From Strigamia acuminata (Eukaryota; Arthropoda; Chilopoda; Geophilomorpha; Linotaeniidae): DNA of 64,000 nucleotides. A program made the position numbers and the translations under genes. Location of the stretch: positions 3,922,259 to 3,986,258 of the forward strand of contig OX442320.1 of the NCBI GenBank assembly GCA_949358305.1, given 5' to 3'. A model generated the notes under the pieces. It was not told where the DNA came from, ran no database searches, and worked only from the letters and a program-made list of their open reading frames with translations. Shown here piece after piece: positions 22,900 to 33,452 of the stretch; the stretch's first letter is position 1, and every line of letters starts with the position of its first letter.

Positions 22900-23205
22900 A
22901 GTTTGAAAAAAATCATTTTTAGATCGAAAAGAAATCTAATTTAGCTTAAAAATATCAAAATTAGTTTAAAAATATCAAATTTAGCTTAAAAATATCAAAA
23001 TTAGTTTAAAAATATCAAATTTAGCTTAAAAATATCAAAATTAGTTTAAAAATATCAAATTTAGCTTAAAAATATCAAAATTAGTTTAAAAATATCAAAT
23101 TTAGCTTAAAAATATCAAATTTAGCTTAAAAATATCAAATTTAGCTTAAAAATATCAAATTTAGTTCCAAAAATGTCAAATTTAGCTTAAAAATATCAAA
23201 TTTTG
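22900..23205. repeat. 20-bp minisatellite with 40-bp alternation
   Basis: The unit aaaaatatcaaatttagctt alternates with aaaaatatcaaaattagttt, giving a 40-bp higher-order repeat over the middle part. It lies just 3' of the carbonyl reductase stop. Confidence 0.9.
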
Positions 23206-23214
23206 TTCCAAAAA

Positions 23215-23645
23215 TGAATATTTCTATTGAAAAAGTCACAATTTCTATTGAAAAAGTCACAATTTCTATTGAAAAAGTCACAATTTCTATTGAAAAAGTC
23301 ACAATTTCTATTGAAAAAGTCACAATTTCTATTGAAAAAGTCACAATTTCTATTGAAAAAGTCACAATTTCTATTGAAAAAGTCACAATTTCTATTGAAA
23401 AAGTCACAATTTCTATTGAAAAAGTCACAATTTCTATTGAAAAAGTCACAATTTCTATTGAAAAAGTCACAATTTCTATTGAAAAAGTCACAATTTCTAT
23501 TGAAAAAGTCACAATTTCTATAAATTTAGTTTCAAAAATGAAAATTTCTATTGAAAAAGTCACAATTTCTATAAATTTAGTTCCAAAAATGAAAATTTCT
23601 ATTGAAAAAGTCGCAATTTCTATTGGAAAAGTCACAATTTCTATA
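23215..23645. repeat. 21-bp minisatellite (aaaaagtcacaatttctatt)
   Basis: About 15 nearly identical copies of a 21-bp unit, then diverged copies. It abuts the 3' end of the acetoacetyl-CoA synthetase transcript on the other strand. Confidence 0.92.
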
Positions 23646-23695
23646 AATATTTTTATTTATATGCAAATTTGTTTACAAAATAAACGACTAGACAA

Positions 23696-23701
23696 TTTAT
23701 T
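23696..23701 (-). terminator. Poly(A) signal of acetoacetyl-CoA synthetase
   Basis: AATAAA on the minus strand begins only about 8 nt after the stop codon, so the 3' UTR is very short. Confidence 0.65.
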
Positions 23702-23708
23702 GCACATG

Positions 23709-26700
23709 TCACCATCCTTTCAACTCATTCAAATCACGGAACAAATCGAGCGAACTCGGATTCCTCAACGTCGCTCTCTCGCCAACATGGCCGCCCGAAA
23801 TCACAAGTTTAACCGCAACTTCCACCTTCTTCCCGCTCGTCGTGTACGGAATATCCCCGATCTCCAACACCACCGCGGGGACGTGTCGCGGCGACAATTC
23901 CTCCCTAACGACACGACGAATTCGACCGACCAATTCCTCGCTAAACCCGAACCCAGCCGCCATTTTGACAAACAAAACGACTCTTTCATCCCCGCCGCCA
24001 TTTGTCTGCGCCACGCACAAACTGTCTTCAATTTCCGCCATTTTCTCAACTAAAAATAAAAAAATTAAACCAAAAATTTAACTTTACTTAAACTTTATTA
24101 TTAATTACCGATGTTGTAGATCTCGGCGCTCCCGAATCGGATTCCGCCCGGATTCAAAGTTCCGTCGCTGCGACCGAGCACGACCACTCCGCCCGTCGCG
24201 CTGTTGATGCGGCAGAAGTCGCCATGACACCACACACCTAACATCGAATAATTTTTCCGAATTATTTTAATTTAAACTTACCGTACCGCCCCGTTTAAAC
24301 GCCCGGGCGTTTAATTGTTTTTTTCCAGCCGCTTCCCCGGCGCCTATTTGAAACCCGGCGCTAAATTGAACCCGGCACATAACCGAAAATACGCCGATTT
24401 TGCACAAAAAATGGCGATTTTTCGCACAAAATCACCAATTTTTTACAAAAAATCGGTGATTTTTGGGGATCCGGCGCTTATTCGGGGCCGGCGCTAATTT
24501 AGTGAACCGCCGATGACTGCCCGGCGCTAAAACGGGGTCGGCGCTTTATTGAACCCGGGCGTTTAAACGGGGCGGTACAGTAATAAATTTAATAAATTAC
24601 CCGGGTATTTATTGAAATATGCATTTTGGTACTTGGCGCCATCTTTGTCGTTCCAGAAATACACCGGCATTGATGGGAACGGTTTGGTGCACACCAATTC
24701 CCCGCTTTGATCGAGAAGCGAATTTCCTGTTTATTTTATTTTAATTTTTTTGGAGATAAATTTTATTTTTTGATTCGGGTACTTTCTTCGTCCCAGCATT
24801 CGACGGCCATTCCGAGGAGGCGGCATTGTATCTCGCCACGGCGCACCGGTAGGGTGACGTTGATGCCGGCGAAACAACCGATTATGTCGGTGCCGCCTGG
24901 GGAATGTTGAGGTTTATTTAGGATTTGTGTTTTGTGTTTTGTTTTTGTTTGTTTTACCGGTTATGGAGGCGAGTAGGACGTCGGGTTTGATGCTTTTGTA
25001 TACGTAGTCGAAGCATTGAGGACTGAGGGGCGAGCCGGTTGAAAGAATCGTGTGGAGGGACGTCAGTTGGTGAGAGGTGTCTGTGAAGTTGGATGTCGGA
25101 AATTAGATTGGTTTGGTTGGGGGTTTGGTTTTTATTTTATTTTTTTTAGGTTACTTGGTTCGTATTGTTTGGATTCCATTATGGATAGCCATTTGGCGCC
25201 TGTTCCTAGGATTGTGACCCTAATTGGGATGGAAAATAAAATTTTGGTTAAAAAATGGAATTTTGGTTGCAAAAAATGGAATTTTGGTTTAAAAAATGGA
25301 ATCTTGGTTGAAAAAAAATGGAATTTTGGTTGAAAAAATGGAATTTTGGTTGAAAAAATGGAATTTTGGTTGAAAAAATGAAATTTTGGTTGAAAAAATA
25401 AAATTTTGGTTGAAAAAATGGAATTTTAGTTTAAAAAATGGAATTTTAGTTGAATAAATGGAATTTTAGTTGAAAAAAAATGGAATTTTGGTTGAAAAAA
25501 TGAAATTTTGATTGAATCAATGCAATTGTGACTGAAAAAAGCAAAAATTTTGATCAAATAAATCAAAATAAAATTTTTAAAAGATCTAAAAGATCTACAA
25601 AAAGCAAATTCTCACAGTAAACAATTCAAATTCAATCACCATTAAAAGCATCCAAACAGACAAAAAAATCAAATCTCAAAGCCAAGACTTACTGCAAACT
25701 ACAATCTACTTTCCTCCCTTACGTTACCTCAACTCGCTTATCAACCTCCAAACAGTGTCGAGATCAGGCACCAAAGGCGACCCATCGTAAAGTACAATTG
25801 CGCTTCCAATCGCCAAACTCGAAACCAACCAATTCCACAACATCCATCCAGTCTAACAAACAAATAAAATAAAAATAAATTTCCCTTAAAAAAACCATTT
25901 CAGACTTTACCGATGTAAAATACAACAAAATATCATCAGTTTTCATATTCCCCTGAATCACGTGTTCTTCCAAATGCTTAATCAATGTTCCCTACGTATA
26001 AACAAAAGATAAAAGGTAAAAAACAATCCAAAATAAAAAATAATTCGTTTTTTTTTACTCCAACAGAATGCACCATGCATTTGGGTGTACCGGTGGTACC
26101 AGACGAGTACATAATAAATAACGGATGACTAAATGGCACTTGGACAAAATCGATTCGTGAATTATCACAACTTTCGCCCATTTTTAAAAACTCCTCAAAG
26201 TGGATGCTAAAAATAATAAAATAAAAATAAAATTAACAAATTTCATACAGAAGAAAAAACCTTTTAGGAACATCCGTAAAAACGACGTCGTTTTTCGTTT
26301 TTACGTAATTCGTGACCACAACGGCTTCTAAATCGGGCAAAGACGAAACGATTTCTTTCAATTTCTCGATTTGCGGGTAAATTTTCCCGTTATAAACCAC
26401 TAAATCGCACGAAAACAAAACTCTAGGCCGAACTTGACGAAACCTATCCAAAACTCCCTAAAAATACAAAACAAATCAATAAATTAAAAAAAAAACAATT
26501 CAATTTCTAAATTTTTAAACCTTAACACCAAAATCCGTCGATGCGCATGTCCAAACAGCGCCAATAGCGGCCGTTGCCAGCATCGCCTCGACAGTTTCAC
26601 TGCAATTCGGCATGTAGCCTTTAAACTTACATCAAAAACAACAAAAAAAATAGAAAAAAATCATTTATTTCCGTCGAATACCTGCAACAACATCTCCTTC

Positions 26701-27298
26701 TCCAATCCCCAACTTCCTAAGCGATGAAACGAACGATGCAACTCGGTCGTGGAGTTGACAAAACGTCTTCGTTTCGACACAACCCTCGTTTTCGCCTATT
26801 TAAAATGCGCTTAAACTCAATATCCATCTTTCGTGCATCTCTTTGTTCATTTTTCTCACGGCAGGCGTAAATGGCGATACGATTACTTCGATCTCGAAGA
26901 ATATTTTCGGCGTAATTTAATCTGGCGCCCGAAAACCATTCGGGTATTTCGTTCATTGCTCGCGTCGTGTCGACGACCTAAAAAGGAATATTTTAATGAA
27001 TAAAAATAGTTTATGGGTTGGTTGGGTGAATTTATACGTCGGTGTAGTCCTGCGAGTGTTTGATGTTCGTGAATTTCCATATTTCGGACCAGAAAGTGGG
27101 AAAATCTGTTACAGACCATCGATGGAAATCTTCATATTTGTCTGATAGGAAAAGAGGAATTTGACTCATTTTAAGATTTATTCGATTTTGTGCGAAAATA
27201 CCTAATTTCAGGTGGTATTTTTGGTTGATTATGCCTCGGAAATGGTCCAAGTTTGTTTTAATATTTCTATCTGGGAGCCACAATACCGTATTTTCCAT
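23709..27298 (-). CDS. AACS: Acetoacetyl-CoA synthetase (complete, 15 coding exons)
   Basis: Exons 27202-27298, 27038-27141, 26860-26977, 26682-26795, 26521-26618, 26261-26457, 26059-26206, 25911-25991, 25728-25852, 25155-25219, 24958-25080, 24783-24896, 24601-24726, 24109-24237 and 23709-24049 join in phase to 659 residues (human about 672). This cytosolic ANL-family ligase turns acetoacetate, CoA and ATP into acetoacetyl-CoA for lipid synthesis. Family features: [18 protein letters not shown], the AMP-binding loop [10 protein letters not shown] (276-285), [22 protein letters not shown], and the C-terminal GKKVEVAVK carrying the catalytic lysine (about 619-627). The ATG giving [10 protein letters not shown] follows a possible 5' acceptor (catttcag). 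A MITE lies in the intron between exons 13 and 14. A broken copy of exon 1 is at 36908-37004. Confidence 0.97.
24283..24578. mobile_element. MITE with 25-bp perfect inverted ends in AACS intron
   Basis: Ends 24283-24307 and 24554-24578 are perfect inverted repeats beginning gtaccgccccgtttaaacgc and continuing ccggg. The interior repeats ccggcgct modules and an aaaaatcg-type hairpin. It sits only 24 bp from a splice donor, and the flanks suggest a TA duplication. It is a non-autonomous DNA element of unknown superfamily, GC-rich against an AT-rich gene. Confidence 0.75.
25235..25540. repeat. 20-bp minisatellite (tggaattttggttgaaaaaa)
   Basis: About 14 copies in the AACS intron between exons 9 and 10, with length variation only in the A-tract. 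Confidence 0.9.
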
Positions 27299-27461
27299 CG
27301 TTTTGACTTGCCACGCCTGAAATGCTGTTATTTTGAGATAAGATTGCGTCATTGGCTGATTTTTCCATGCGACTTGTGAGTTGGCAACAAAGTGAGCTAG
27401 AAAAGGAATTCGAGTTTAATAAAACGTGATTTCTTTGGAAGAACGTCGAAAAATACAAGCT

Positions 27462-27467
27462 TTTATT
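27462..27467 (-). terminator. Poly(A) signal of four-TM gene copy A
   Basis: AATAAA about 50 nt after the stop codon on the minus strand; the same signal is conserved in copy B at 36739-36744. Confidence 0.6.
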
Positions 27468-27515
27468 AAACTTTCTAATTTTTATAATCGTACAATTTGG
27501 CAATACACAACATAA

Positions 27516-30503
27516 TTATTTCTCATACTGATTATTTGGCGGCAAAATGCGTACACGGTCGCCAGTTTGAATTTGTTGTTCACAATCCACTCGTTGTTGC
27601 TGTTGCTGCTGTTGATTCATCGCGTATGCCGGGTGACTTGCCATATAATACGGTGGATACGGAACTGGTACGTTAATTTGGTTTGGTTGTGTAGAATTAT
27701 ACCCGTACGATGGCTGGGCTATTATAAATCCCGAATTCGACGTTTCTCTATTGTAGCAACAACAACAACTGCACGTCTTGCAGCAAGCCACACTGGACAA
27801 AACGATGTCATTGACGCCGACAAACAACGCAACAATGAAAATAGGCAGGAAACGTCCAATCACGTTGTCGCACACCCCACAATTCACATTCGAGTAATGA
27901 TACACGCATCTCGCGCATGCGTCCTGGGTGTCGATCCAATTAATGGCAGAAATGGACAGAACAGCAATTACAAACGTTAAACAGCCAACAATGCCTAAAA
28001 CAAGCGTGGAAACAAAGCAACAACGGTATTTTTCAGTGTTGATGCCACCAAAAATTGCAACTACGCCACTAATTATGTGGTAGACGGCGCATAATTTGGT
28101 TGTGTAGTAGAGAAGGGAGAAATTCTCCTGATCCGTAATCAAGTGGACGAGACAAAAAACGAAGAGAAAAGTATTGAGGAGTATCTGAGCCGCACCTGCG
28201 AAGAATTATTCAATTGAATAAATAAGAAGACGAACACCAGAGAAGATCCGGATGTACTTTAGAATTGGGCCCACTTCAGTATAGGTTAGCTTAGGTTAAG
28301 GCTTGGACTAAGGTTAAGGTTAAGGTTAGGCTTGTGACTAAGCTTGTACGCGGATCGGATCTGATCCGCATATCCGCGGATCGGATCGGATCGGATGCGG
28401 ATGCGGATTGGAGCAAACCATCCGGCCGCCATTTTAATTGCGGATCGGATGGGCGCTCAATCCGCACGCTAAATCCGCGGATGAAAATCCGTTCATCCGC
28501 GGATTGATCCGAACAATCCGCACCATCCGCGCAAAAAAATTTAAATCGAAATTTTTACGTCTGGAATCCGCTCTGTTTCTATTCCATCTAATCTAATCTA
28601 ACGCCCGAACCGAACCACGAACCGATTCGATTTTAATGTAAATTTTCCTTTTTATTTCAAGAAATAAAAATCCCACAAAAACAAAACAAAACAGAAAACA
28701 ATCACAATTCACGGTTTTGCGTAATAATTGGATGCAACCCGTCCTGCATAGTCTTGCGCTAAGCCTAAATATGTCCCTGGCTGCGAGATGATTTTCTGGG
28801 CGATTTCAGCGCAATTTGTCATGATACTTAATAACTTAACTTAATGAATCGGACTGAAGTGGATGGGTTGAAGGATGGAATTGTAATATTTGCGTTTGCA
28901 CGCTGGGTCGCTTAGCTGATCGCTGGGCAATTAATTCGTTTCGATTCCTTCTGCCCAAATCGCCGCAAACTGATTCGTGATTCGTGAAGAAAACGTCTCA
29001 CATTTTCTTCGTTCAAAGGATCAAAACGAAGAAAATGTGAGACGTTTTCTTCAAGAAAAAAATTTAGTATATTTAGTATATTCAGTATCAGTAATTTTAG
29101 CAGTTTTTTCTTCGTTTTAATTAAAAACGAAGAAAAAATTGCTAAAATGGTTAAATCCGCAAGCCAATCCGCGGATCCGCGGATCGGATCAGATTAGACA
29201 GAGATCGATCCGAATTGTGCGGTTCATCCGCACGGATCGGATCGGATTGTCTTTCCGAAAAACCGCGAGATTCGGATCGGATGCGGATTACCCGTGGATC
29301 CGCACGCATCTGATCCGCGTACAAGCTTACTTGTGACACGTATGGTCTTCTCTATGGCAGCCCGTAAATAAGACAAGGAACTCTAGATTGTTGGTTGTTG
29401 GCCTTTAATCCGTTGTCTAGGGGTTGGAGACTCTCGTCTACCCGCGTGTTGGCAGTGCCGTAAAGGCATGCCACACCGGCAACCGACCCGTCATGCACAG
29501 GGAGGGAGCCTCATGGGTTTCTCTACCGGTAAATACCGGTATCAAAAACCGGTATTTGTCAAGAAAATACCGAATACTGAATACCGTCTATAATTCGATA
29601 TTGGTACCCGTTTTTCCGTTAGGTGTCGCTGCAATAGTGACATTTATAAAGCACGCTGAATGGGATTTTTTGAACATAAAAATGCAAGGTTATTGATTTT
29701 TTAGCTGAAAAATGTGAATTTATTGATTTTTTTAGCTTAAAAAGGAGAATTTATTGATTTTTTAAACTTAAAAATGAGAATTTATCGAATTTCTTAACTT
29801 AAAAAATTTTATAAACTGAATTTATCAATTTTTAAAAAAAAAGAATTCTTAATTTCAACTAATAAAACCAACACTTGAAAACAAAACAACCCCATATTCA
29901 TCAAATTTCTACAACGCATTGAAAATGATATTTAAAAAAAAAAAAAAATACAATGAAAACATTACGATTAAAATAAAAATATTTTACATTGTAGCTATAT
30001 TATTTTACTTAATTACCGAAAAATACCGGTTTACCAGTTTTTTGAATATTGAATACCGAAATACGGGTTTTTCCAAAAGTCTCGATTTTGAGAAACGCTA
30101 TTCATGCAAGACGTGGCCGGTTAAACATACTATTCTGTCGTACTTACCCGTACGGCCCAAGCAGCCGCTCATGCACACTTCGGTGGTCAAGCAGTCACAG
30201 GCTAGGCCAGGTTAAGTTAGGTTAAGGCTAGGTTAATTTTCGACACTTTTGAGTGTCATTTTTTGGTAAGTAGCCAAATTTTGGGCCGATTCTGAAGTGG
30301 GGCTTATTCTAAAATAAGTCCGAAGATCCAAAGGGGAATTTTAAGAAACACTTGCCACATGTGATTACGAGTTGCGATCGGTGGTCCGTTGCTGGTGATC
30401 CCACCTTATTAATTGAAAGACGTTTGGTTAGTTTAATTCATTAATTAGATTGCCAAGTTCATCAACTTACGTGTGGGAATGGATTTATCTGCTGTTGGTA
30501 CAT
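27516..30503 (-). CDS. Four-transmembrane protein with Pro/Tyr-rich tail, copy A
   Basis: I do not recognise a named family. The main exon (27516-28195) encodes four hydrophobic helices (QILLNTFLFVFCLVHLI; LCAVYHIISGVVAIFGGI; VSTLVLGIVGCLTFVIAVL; RFLPIFIVALFVGVNDIVL), then a Cys cluster KTCSCCCCYN of palmitoylation type, then a tail rich in Pro, Tyr and Gln with YPPYY. It contains no ATG before the tail, so upstream exons are needed. A phase-compatible model uses 30471-30503 (MYQQQINPFPH) and 30359-30404, giving 252 residues in all. The same exons exist in copy B, which supports them, but the exon 2 donor (acat|gtggca) is weak. Intron 2 carries the 1.9-kb insertion. The general layout resembles small tetraspan adaptor proteins. 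Confidence 0.7.
28339..29329. mobile_element. hAT-type non-autonomous transposon, 991 bp
   Basis: Perfect 18-bp terminal inverted repeats TAAGCTTGTACGCGGATC are flanked by an exact 8-bp target duplication CTTGTGAC (28331-28338 and 29330-29337). An 8-bp duplication is the hallmark of the hAT superfamily. The subterminal regions are packed with ggatcggatccgcgg motifs. Inside is a perfect 28-bp inverted repeat (28986-29013 / 29025-29052) that would form a strong hairpin, and a second hairpin at about 29102-29145. There is no transposase; the only candidate frame is 37 codons (28709-28822, minus strand). It is absent from the right arm of the inverted duplication. Confidence 0.85.
29516..30100. 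mobile_element. Probable MITE with accggtattt repeats
   Basis: The left end ggtttctctaccggtaaata and the right end gattttgagaaac are roughly inverted, and both subterminal regions are full of taccggtattt / gaataccg modules. It lies inside the 1.9-kb insertion of intron 2 of the four-TM gene. The flanks do not show a clear target duplication. Confidence 0.4.
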
Positions 30504-30834
30504 TTTTGCAAGGATAATTGAAGGATTTATTAATCCGAGTTTCTTCTCCTCATCAACGCTTGTGGTGAAGTGTTGGAACGACGAACGAATGGAACAATCT
30601 TTTATCAGATAACCAAGTTCGGTAGATATGATGTTGTAGAAACCGATGATATATTTAATCAAATTGTATTCAATGATTAAAAAAACTGCTGGTTTAATTG
30701 ATATTTGATGATAAATAAAGGCTTGGTGGTCGTTTTCAATCTGTATTTTATGTTTAATTGGTGGATTTGTTCGATAACATTATGCATATGGGAACACTAA
30801 AGCGAGTGCGGGTTAAGCTTTTTAGAGCCCAAGA

Positions 30835-31075
30835 CATATTTTTTGGCTTAAAATTGGATTTTTTGGCCTAAAATTGGATTTTTTGGCCTAAAATTGGATT
30901 TTCTGGCCTAAAATTGGATTTTTTGGCCTAAAATTGGATTTTTTGGCCTAAAATTGGATGTTTTAGCCTTAAATTGGATTTTTTGGTTTAAAATTGGATT
31001 TTTTGGTTTAAAATTGGATTTTTTGGTTTAAAATTGGATTTTTTGGCTTAAAATTGGTGTTTTGGCTTAATAACA
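30835..31075. repeat. 20-bp minisatellite (aaattggattttttggccta)
   Basis: About 11 copies. It is the inverted partner of the array at 34338-34795, which has about 22 copies, so copy number changed after the inverted duplication. Confidence 0.9.
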
Positions 31076-31615
31076 AGATTCCTATTCTTTTGTATTTGTT
31101 TGATTTGGCAGTTATAAATTATGATGTGTGTCATCTAGCAAGATTTTTGAACACGTTTACGCCATGTTTGGTTTTTACCAAAAAATCCAAAAAGGCATCA
31201 CCGTTAGACTTTTGTTTATCCCTACTTTTCTAAGTGTAAGAAAAAGACAAACAACAGGACAGATGGAAATCAAAACAGGATGTTTAAGTTATTGCATTTG
31301 CATGGCGTGGTTGCTGCAATGTAAAAATGTATTGTAAAAAGTATAATTTACACTTTTGATTTGACCAACGGAATAAATAATAACAATATTTATTATTATT
31401 ACAGTCTAGTTTCATATTACAAACACTGTGAATTTGTTAGGTCGGTATTTCCTTTTCGGCCAATGTTTCGACGGTCTCAGCTCAGATGTGAGTACTGCGA
31501 TGCAGGTTTGGCCAATTCGACTAATGTCTTATTCTCCTCACATATATTCTATGTAAAAAGATTCAACAAACTAAAATCTTCAAGTTGACAAAACAAAAAT
31601 TTATGTAGAATTATC

Positions 31616-31801
31616 TCACCTCATCCATCTCACCTCAACCAAACGCCTGCATACTTGTACCTGCTGATCCCAAGCGAAATTACTGGGACAATCATAGGCA
31701 GGTCCATGACGGTTACTCATGATTTGAGTGGCAACATCTTTGGTGACAAGCAGACATCCAAAAATAGTAATTGCGCTAAATAGAACCCAATTGATCTTCA
31801 T
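31616..31801 (-). CDS. Small secreted peptide, CPxnF-W-D--CRR type, copy 1
   Basis: A 61-residue frame. The first 26 residues (MKINWVLFSAITIFGCLLVT...) are a typical signal peptide. The mature part is about 35 residues with two cysteines in DCPSNFAWDQQVQVCRRL and ends VEVRWMR. The stop is embedded in a GAGGTGAGA-like donor sequence, so a spliced alternative end cannot be excluded. The paralogue at 40540-40725 is colinear, and conservation is strongest in the signal peptide and the FAWDxxxxxCRRL core. The function is unknown; small secreted Cys peptides of this kind are often effectors or defence peptides. Confidence 0.65.
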   Translation of the reverse strand: MKINWVLFSAITIFGCLLVTKDVATQIMSNRHGPAYDCPSNFAWDQQVQVCRRLVEVRWMR

Positions 31802-32039
31802 GATCTTCTTTCAAATGATTTTCTAGTCAATTTTCAATCTAATAATCAGTGTTTACATAGTACAAGGCATCAAAGAAAAATATGTTTCCTGGCTGGTTCT
31901 GAGAAAACAACAATAAATGAAGGAAGTATCTGTCAACAGGGAAAACTCTTTGCTTCAAAAAATGTCTATTTGTTTGTAAATGTATTGTGATTCTCATTTC
32001 CTGTGTGACAACTGAGTTTTCTTAACATAGTTAGATTGG

Positions 32040-32262
32040 GTTAGGTTTAGGTTGAGGTTGAGGTTTAGGTTTAGGTTTAGGTTTAGGTTTAGGTTAGGTT
32101 TAGGTTTAGGTTTAGGTTGAGGTTGAGGTTTAGGTTTAGGTTTAGGTTTAGGTTTAGGTTAGGTTTAGGTTTAGGTTTAGGTTAGGTTTAGGTTTAGGTT
32201 TAGGTTAGGTTTAGGTTTAGGTTTAGGTTAGGTTTAGGTTTAGGTTTAGGTTAGGGTTTGTT
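32040..32262. repeat. Interstitial telomere-like array (TTAGG/TTTAGG)
   Basis: Uninterrupted mixture of ttagg and tttagg units with a few ttgagg, reading G-rich on the plus strand. TTAGG is the ancestral arthropod telomere unit. A second array occupies the equivalent position of the duplicated block at 40965-41222. Confidence 0.85.
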
Positions 32263-32820
32263 TTAAAAACACTCACATTTTATGACTATGACAACAACAA
32301 TTTATTTCTTGAGATGTAATATATTTACTGATTTGGTGATTACAATATCAAAAATAAATATATGGAGTATTATAGTTCTTCAGTGTTTACTTGCATGACA
32401 AAATTGACTGCATCGATTTAATAGTCTTTTTATATCACTGCAATGTCATATCCGTATTCCTGTCGCTTTGAAAACTAACAAGGGAACCACATGAATAAGT
32501 CATTTTAGATTTTGGCCAAATTTTGGCCAAATGATGTCTAAAGTGAGCTTAATAATTGCCTAAATTTTTAAATCTCCATGGTCAGCTGATTAACCATGGT
32601 AATTATCCCAAATCTGAACTCTTTTTGGGCTCTAGTAGACATTTTGAGTGAAAAGGCTGTGTGTAGGGATATGGTAAACAACTGGTTGCTGAGCAACAAC
32701 TCCAGGAAAATAGTTCTGGAGCACTAATCCAGAACTATTTTTTCTGGAGTTGTTTTCTGGTCACATGGTCACATCCAGGAATTTTATTACTGTCTTCATG
32801 AAGACAATAATAGTTTGTAC

Positions 32821-32892
32821 TTGTGGTCCAGTGGTTAAGGCAATGGACTAGGAATCTTTCCACACAGGTTCAAATCCTGGTGTGTGTGTGAA
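32821..32892 (+). other. tRNA-Ser-like sequence, left arm
   Basis: tggtccagtggttaaggc matches an A box and D-arm of tRNA-Ser, atggactaggaatc its anticodon arm (GGA) and ggttcaaatcctg a perfect B box. The variable arm is shortened and the acceptor stem does not pair, so this is a tRNA-derived internal Pol III promoter rather than a functional tRNA gene. Confidence 0.75.
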
Positions 32893-33060
32893 AATTTTTA
32901 CTTTTATTTTTTAATTTTTTTAGCAGTAATTTTAATGTTTGTAATTTTATGTTTGTTTTTAGAAAACTTTAATTAATTAATTTAATTTTGTAACAAACAT
33001 AAAATTACAAACATTAAAATTACTGCTAAAAAAATTAAAAAATAAAAGTAAAAATTTTCA

Positions 33061-33127
33061 CACACACACCAGGATTTGAACCTGTGTGGAAAGATTCCTA
33101 GTCCATTGCCTTAACCACTGGACCACA
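33061..33127 (-). other. tRNA-Ser-like sequence, right arm
   Basis: Inverted copy of the left-arm sequence: caggatttgaacc (B box) to gccttaaccactggacca (A box). The two promoters point at each other across the palindrome centre. Confidence 0.75.
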
Positions 33128-33452
33128 ACTACAAACTATTATTGTCTTCATGAAGACAGTCATAAAATTCCTGGATGTGACCATGTGACCAGAAAACAAC
33201 TCCAGAAAAAATAGTTCTGGATTAGTGCTCCAGAACTATTTTCCTGGAGTTGTTGCTCAGCAACCAGTTGTTTACCATATCCCTACACAGCCTTTTCACT
33301 CAAAATGTCTACTAGAGCCCAAAAAGAGTACAGATTTGGGATAATTACCATGGTTAATCAGCTGACCATGGAGATTTAAAAATTTAGGCAATTATTAAGC
33401 TCACTTTAGACATCATTTGGCCAAAATTTGGCCAAAATCTAAAATGACTTAT

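Larger units (their letters stand above)
27200..31080 (-). repeat. Left arm of large inverted duplication
   Basis: Matches the complement of 34330-37047 in colinear order: AACS exon 1, the four-TM gene, its upstream exons, a 20-bp minisatellite and the flank ending gggaacactaaagcg. Compared with the right arm it carries about 1.9 kb extra (about 28330-30215), including the hAT-type element. Confidence 0.85.

Noticed and set aside
23141-24053. Frames made of FSIEIVT or KKSQFL repeats, one extending over AACS exon 15 antisense
   Set aside because: Repeat artefact; the non-repeat part is the antisense of a confirmed AACS exon.
32821-32892. A functional tRNA-Ser gene
   Set aside because: The A and B boxes are good but the acceptor stem does not pair and the variable arm is shortened; it lies inside a transposon and exists as an inverted pair.
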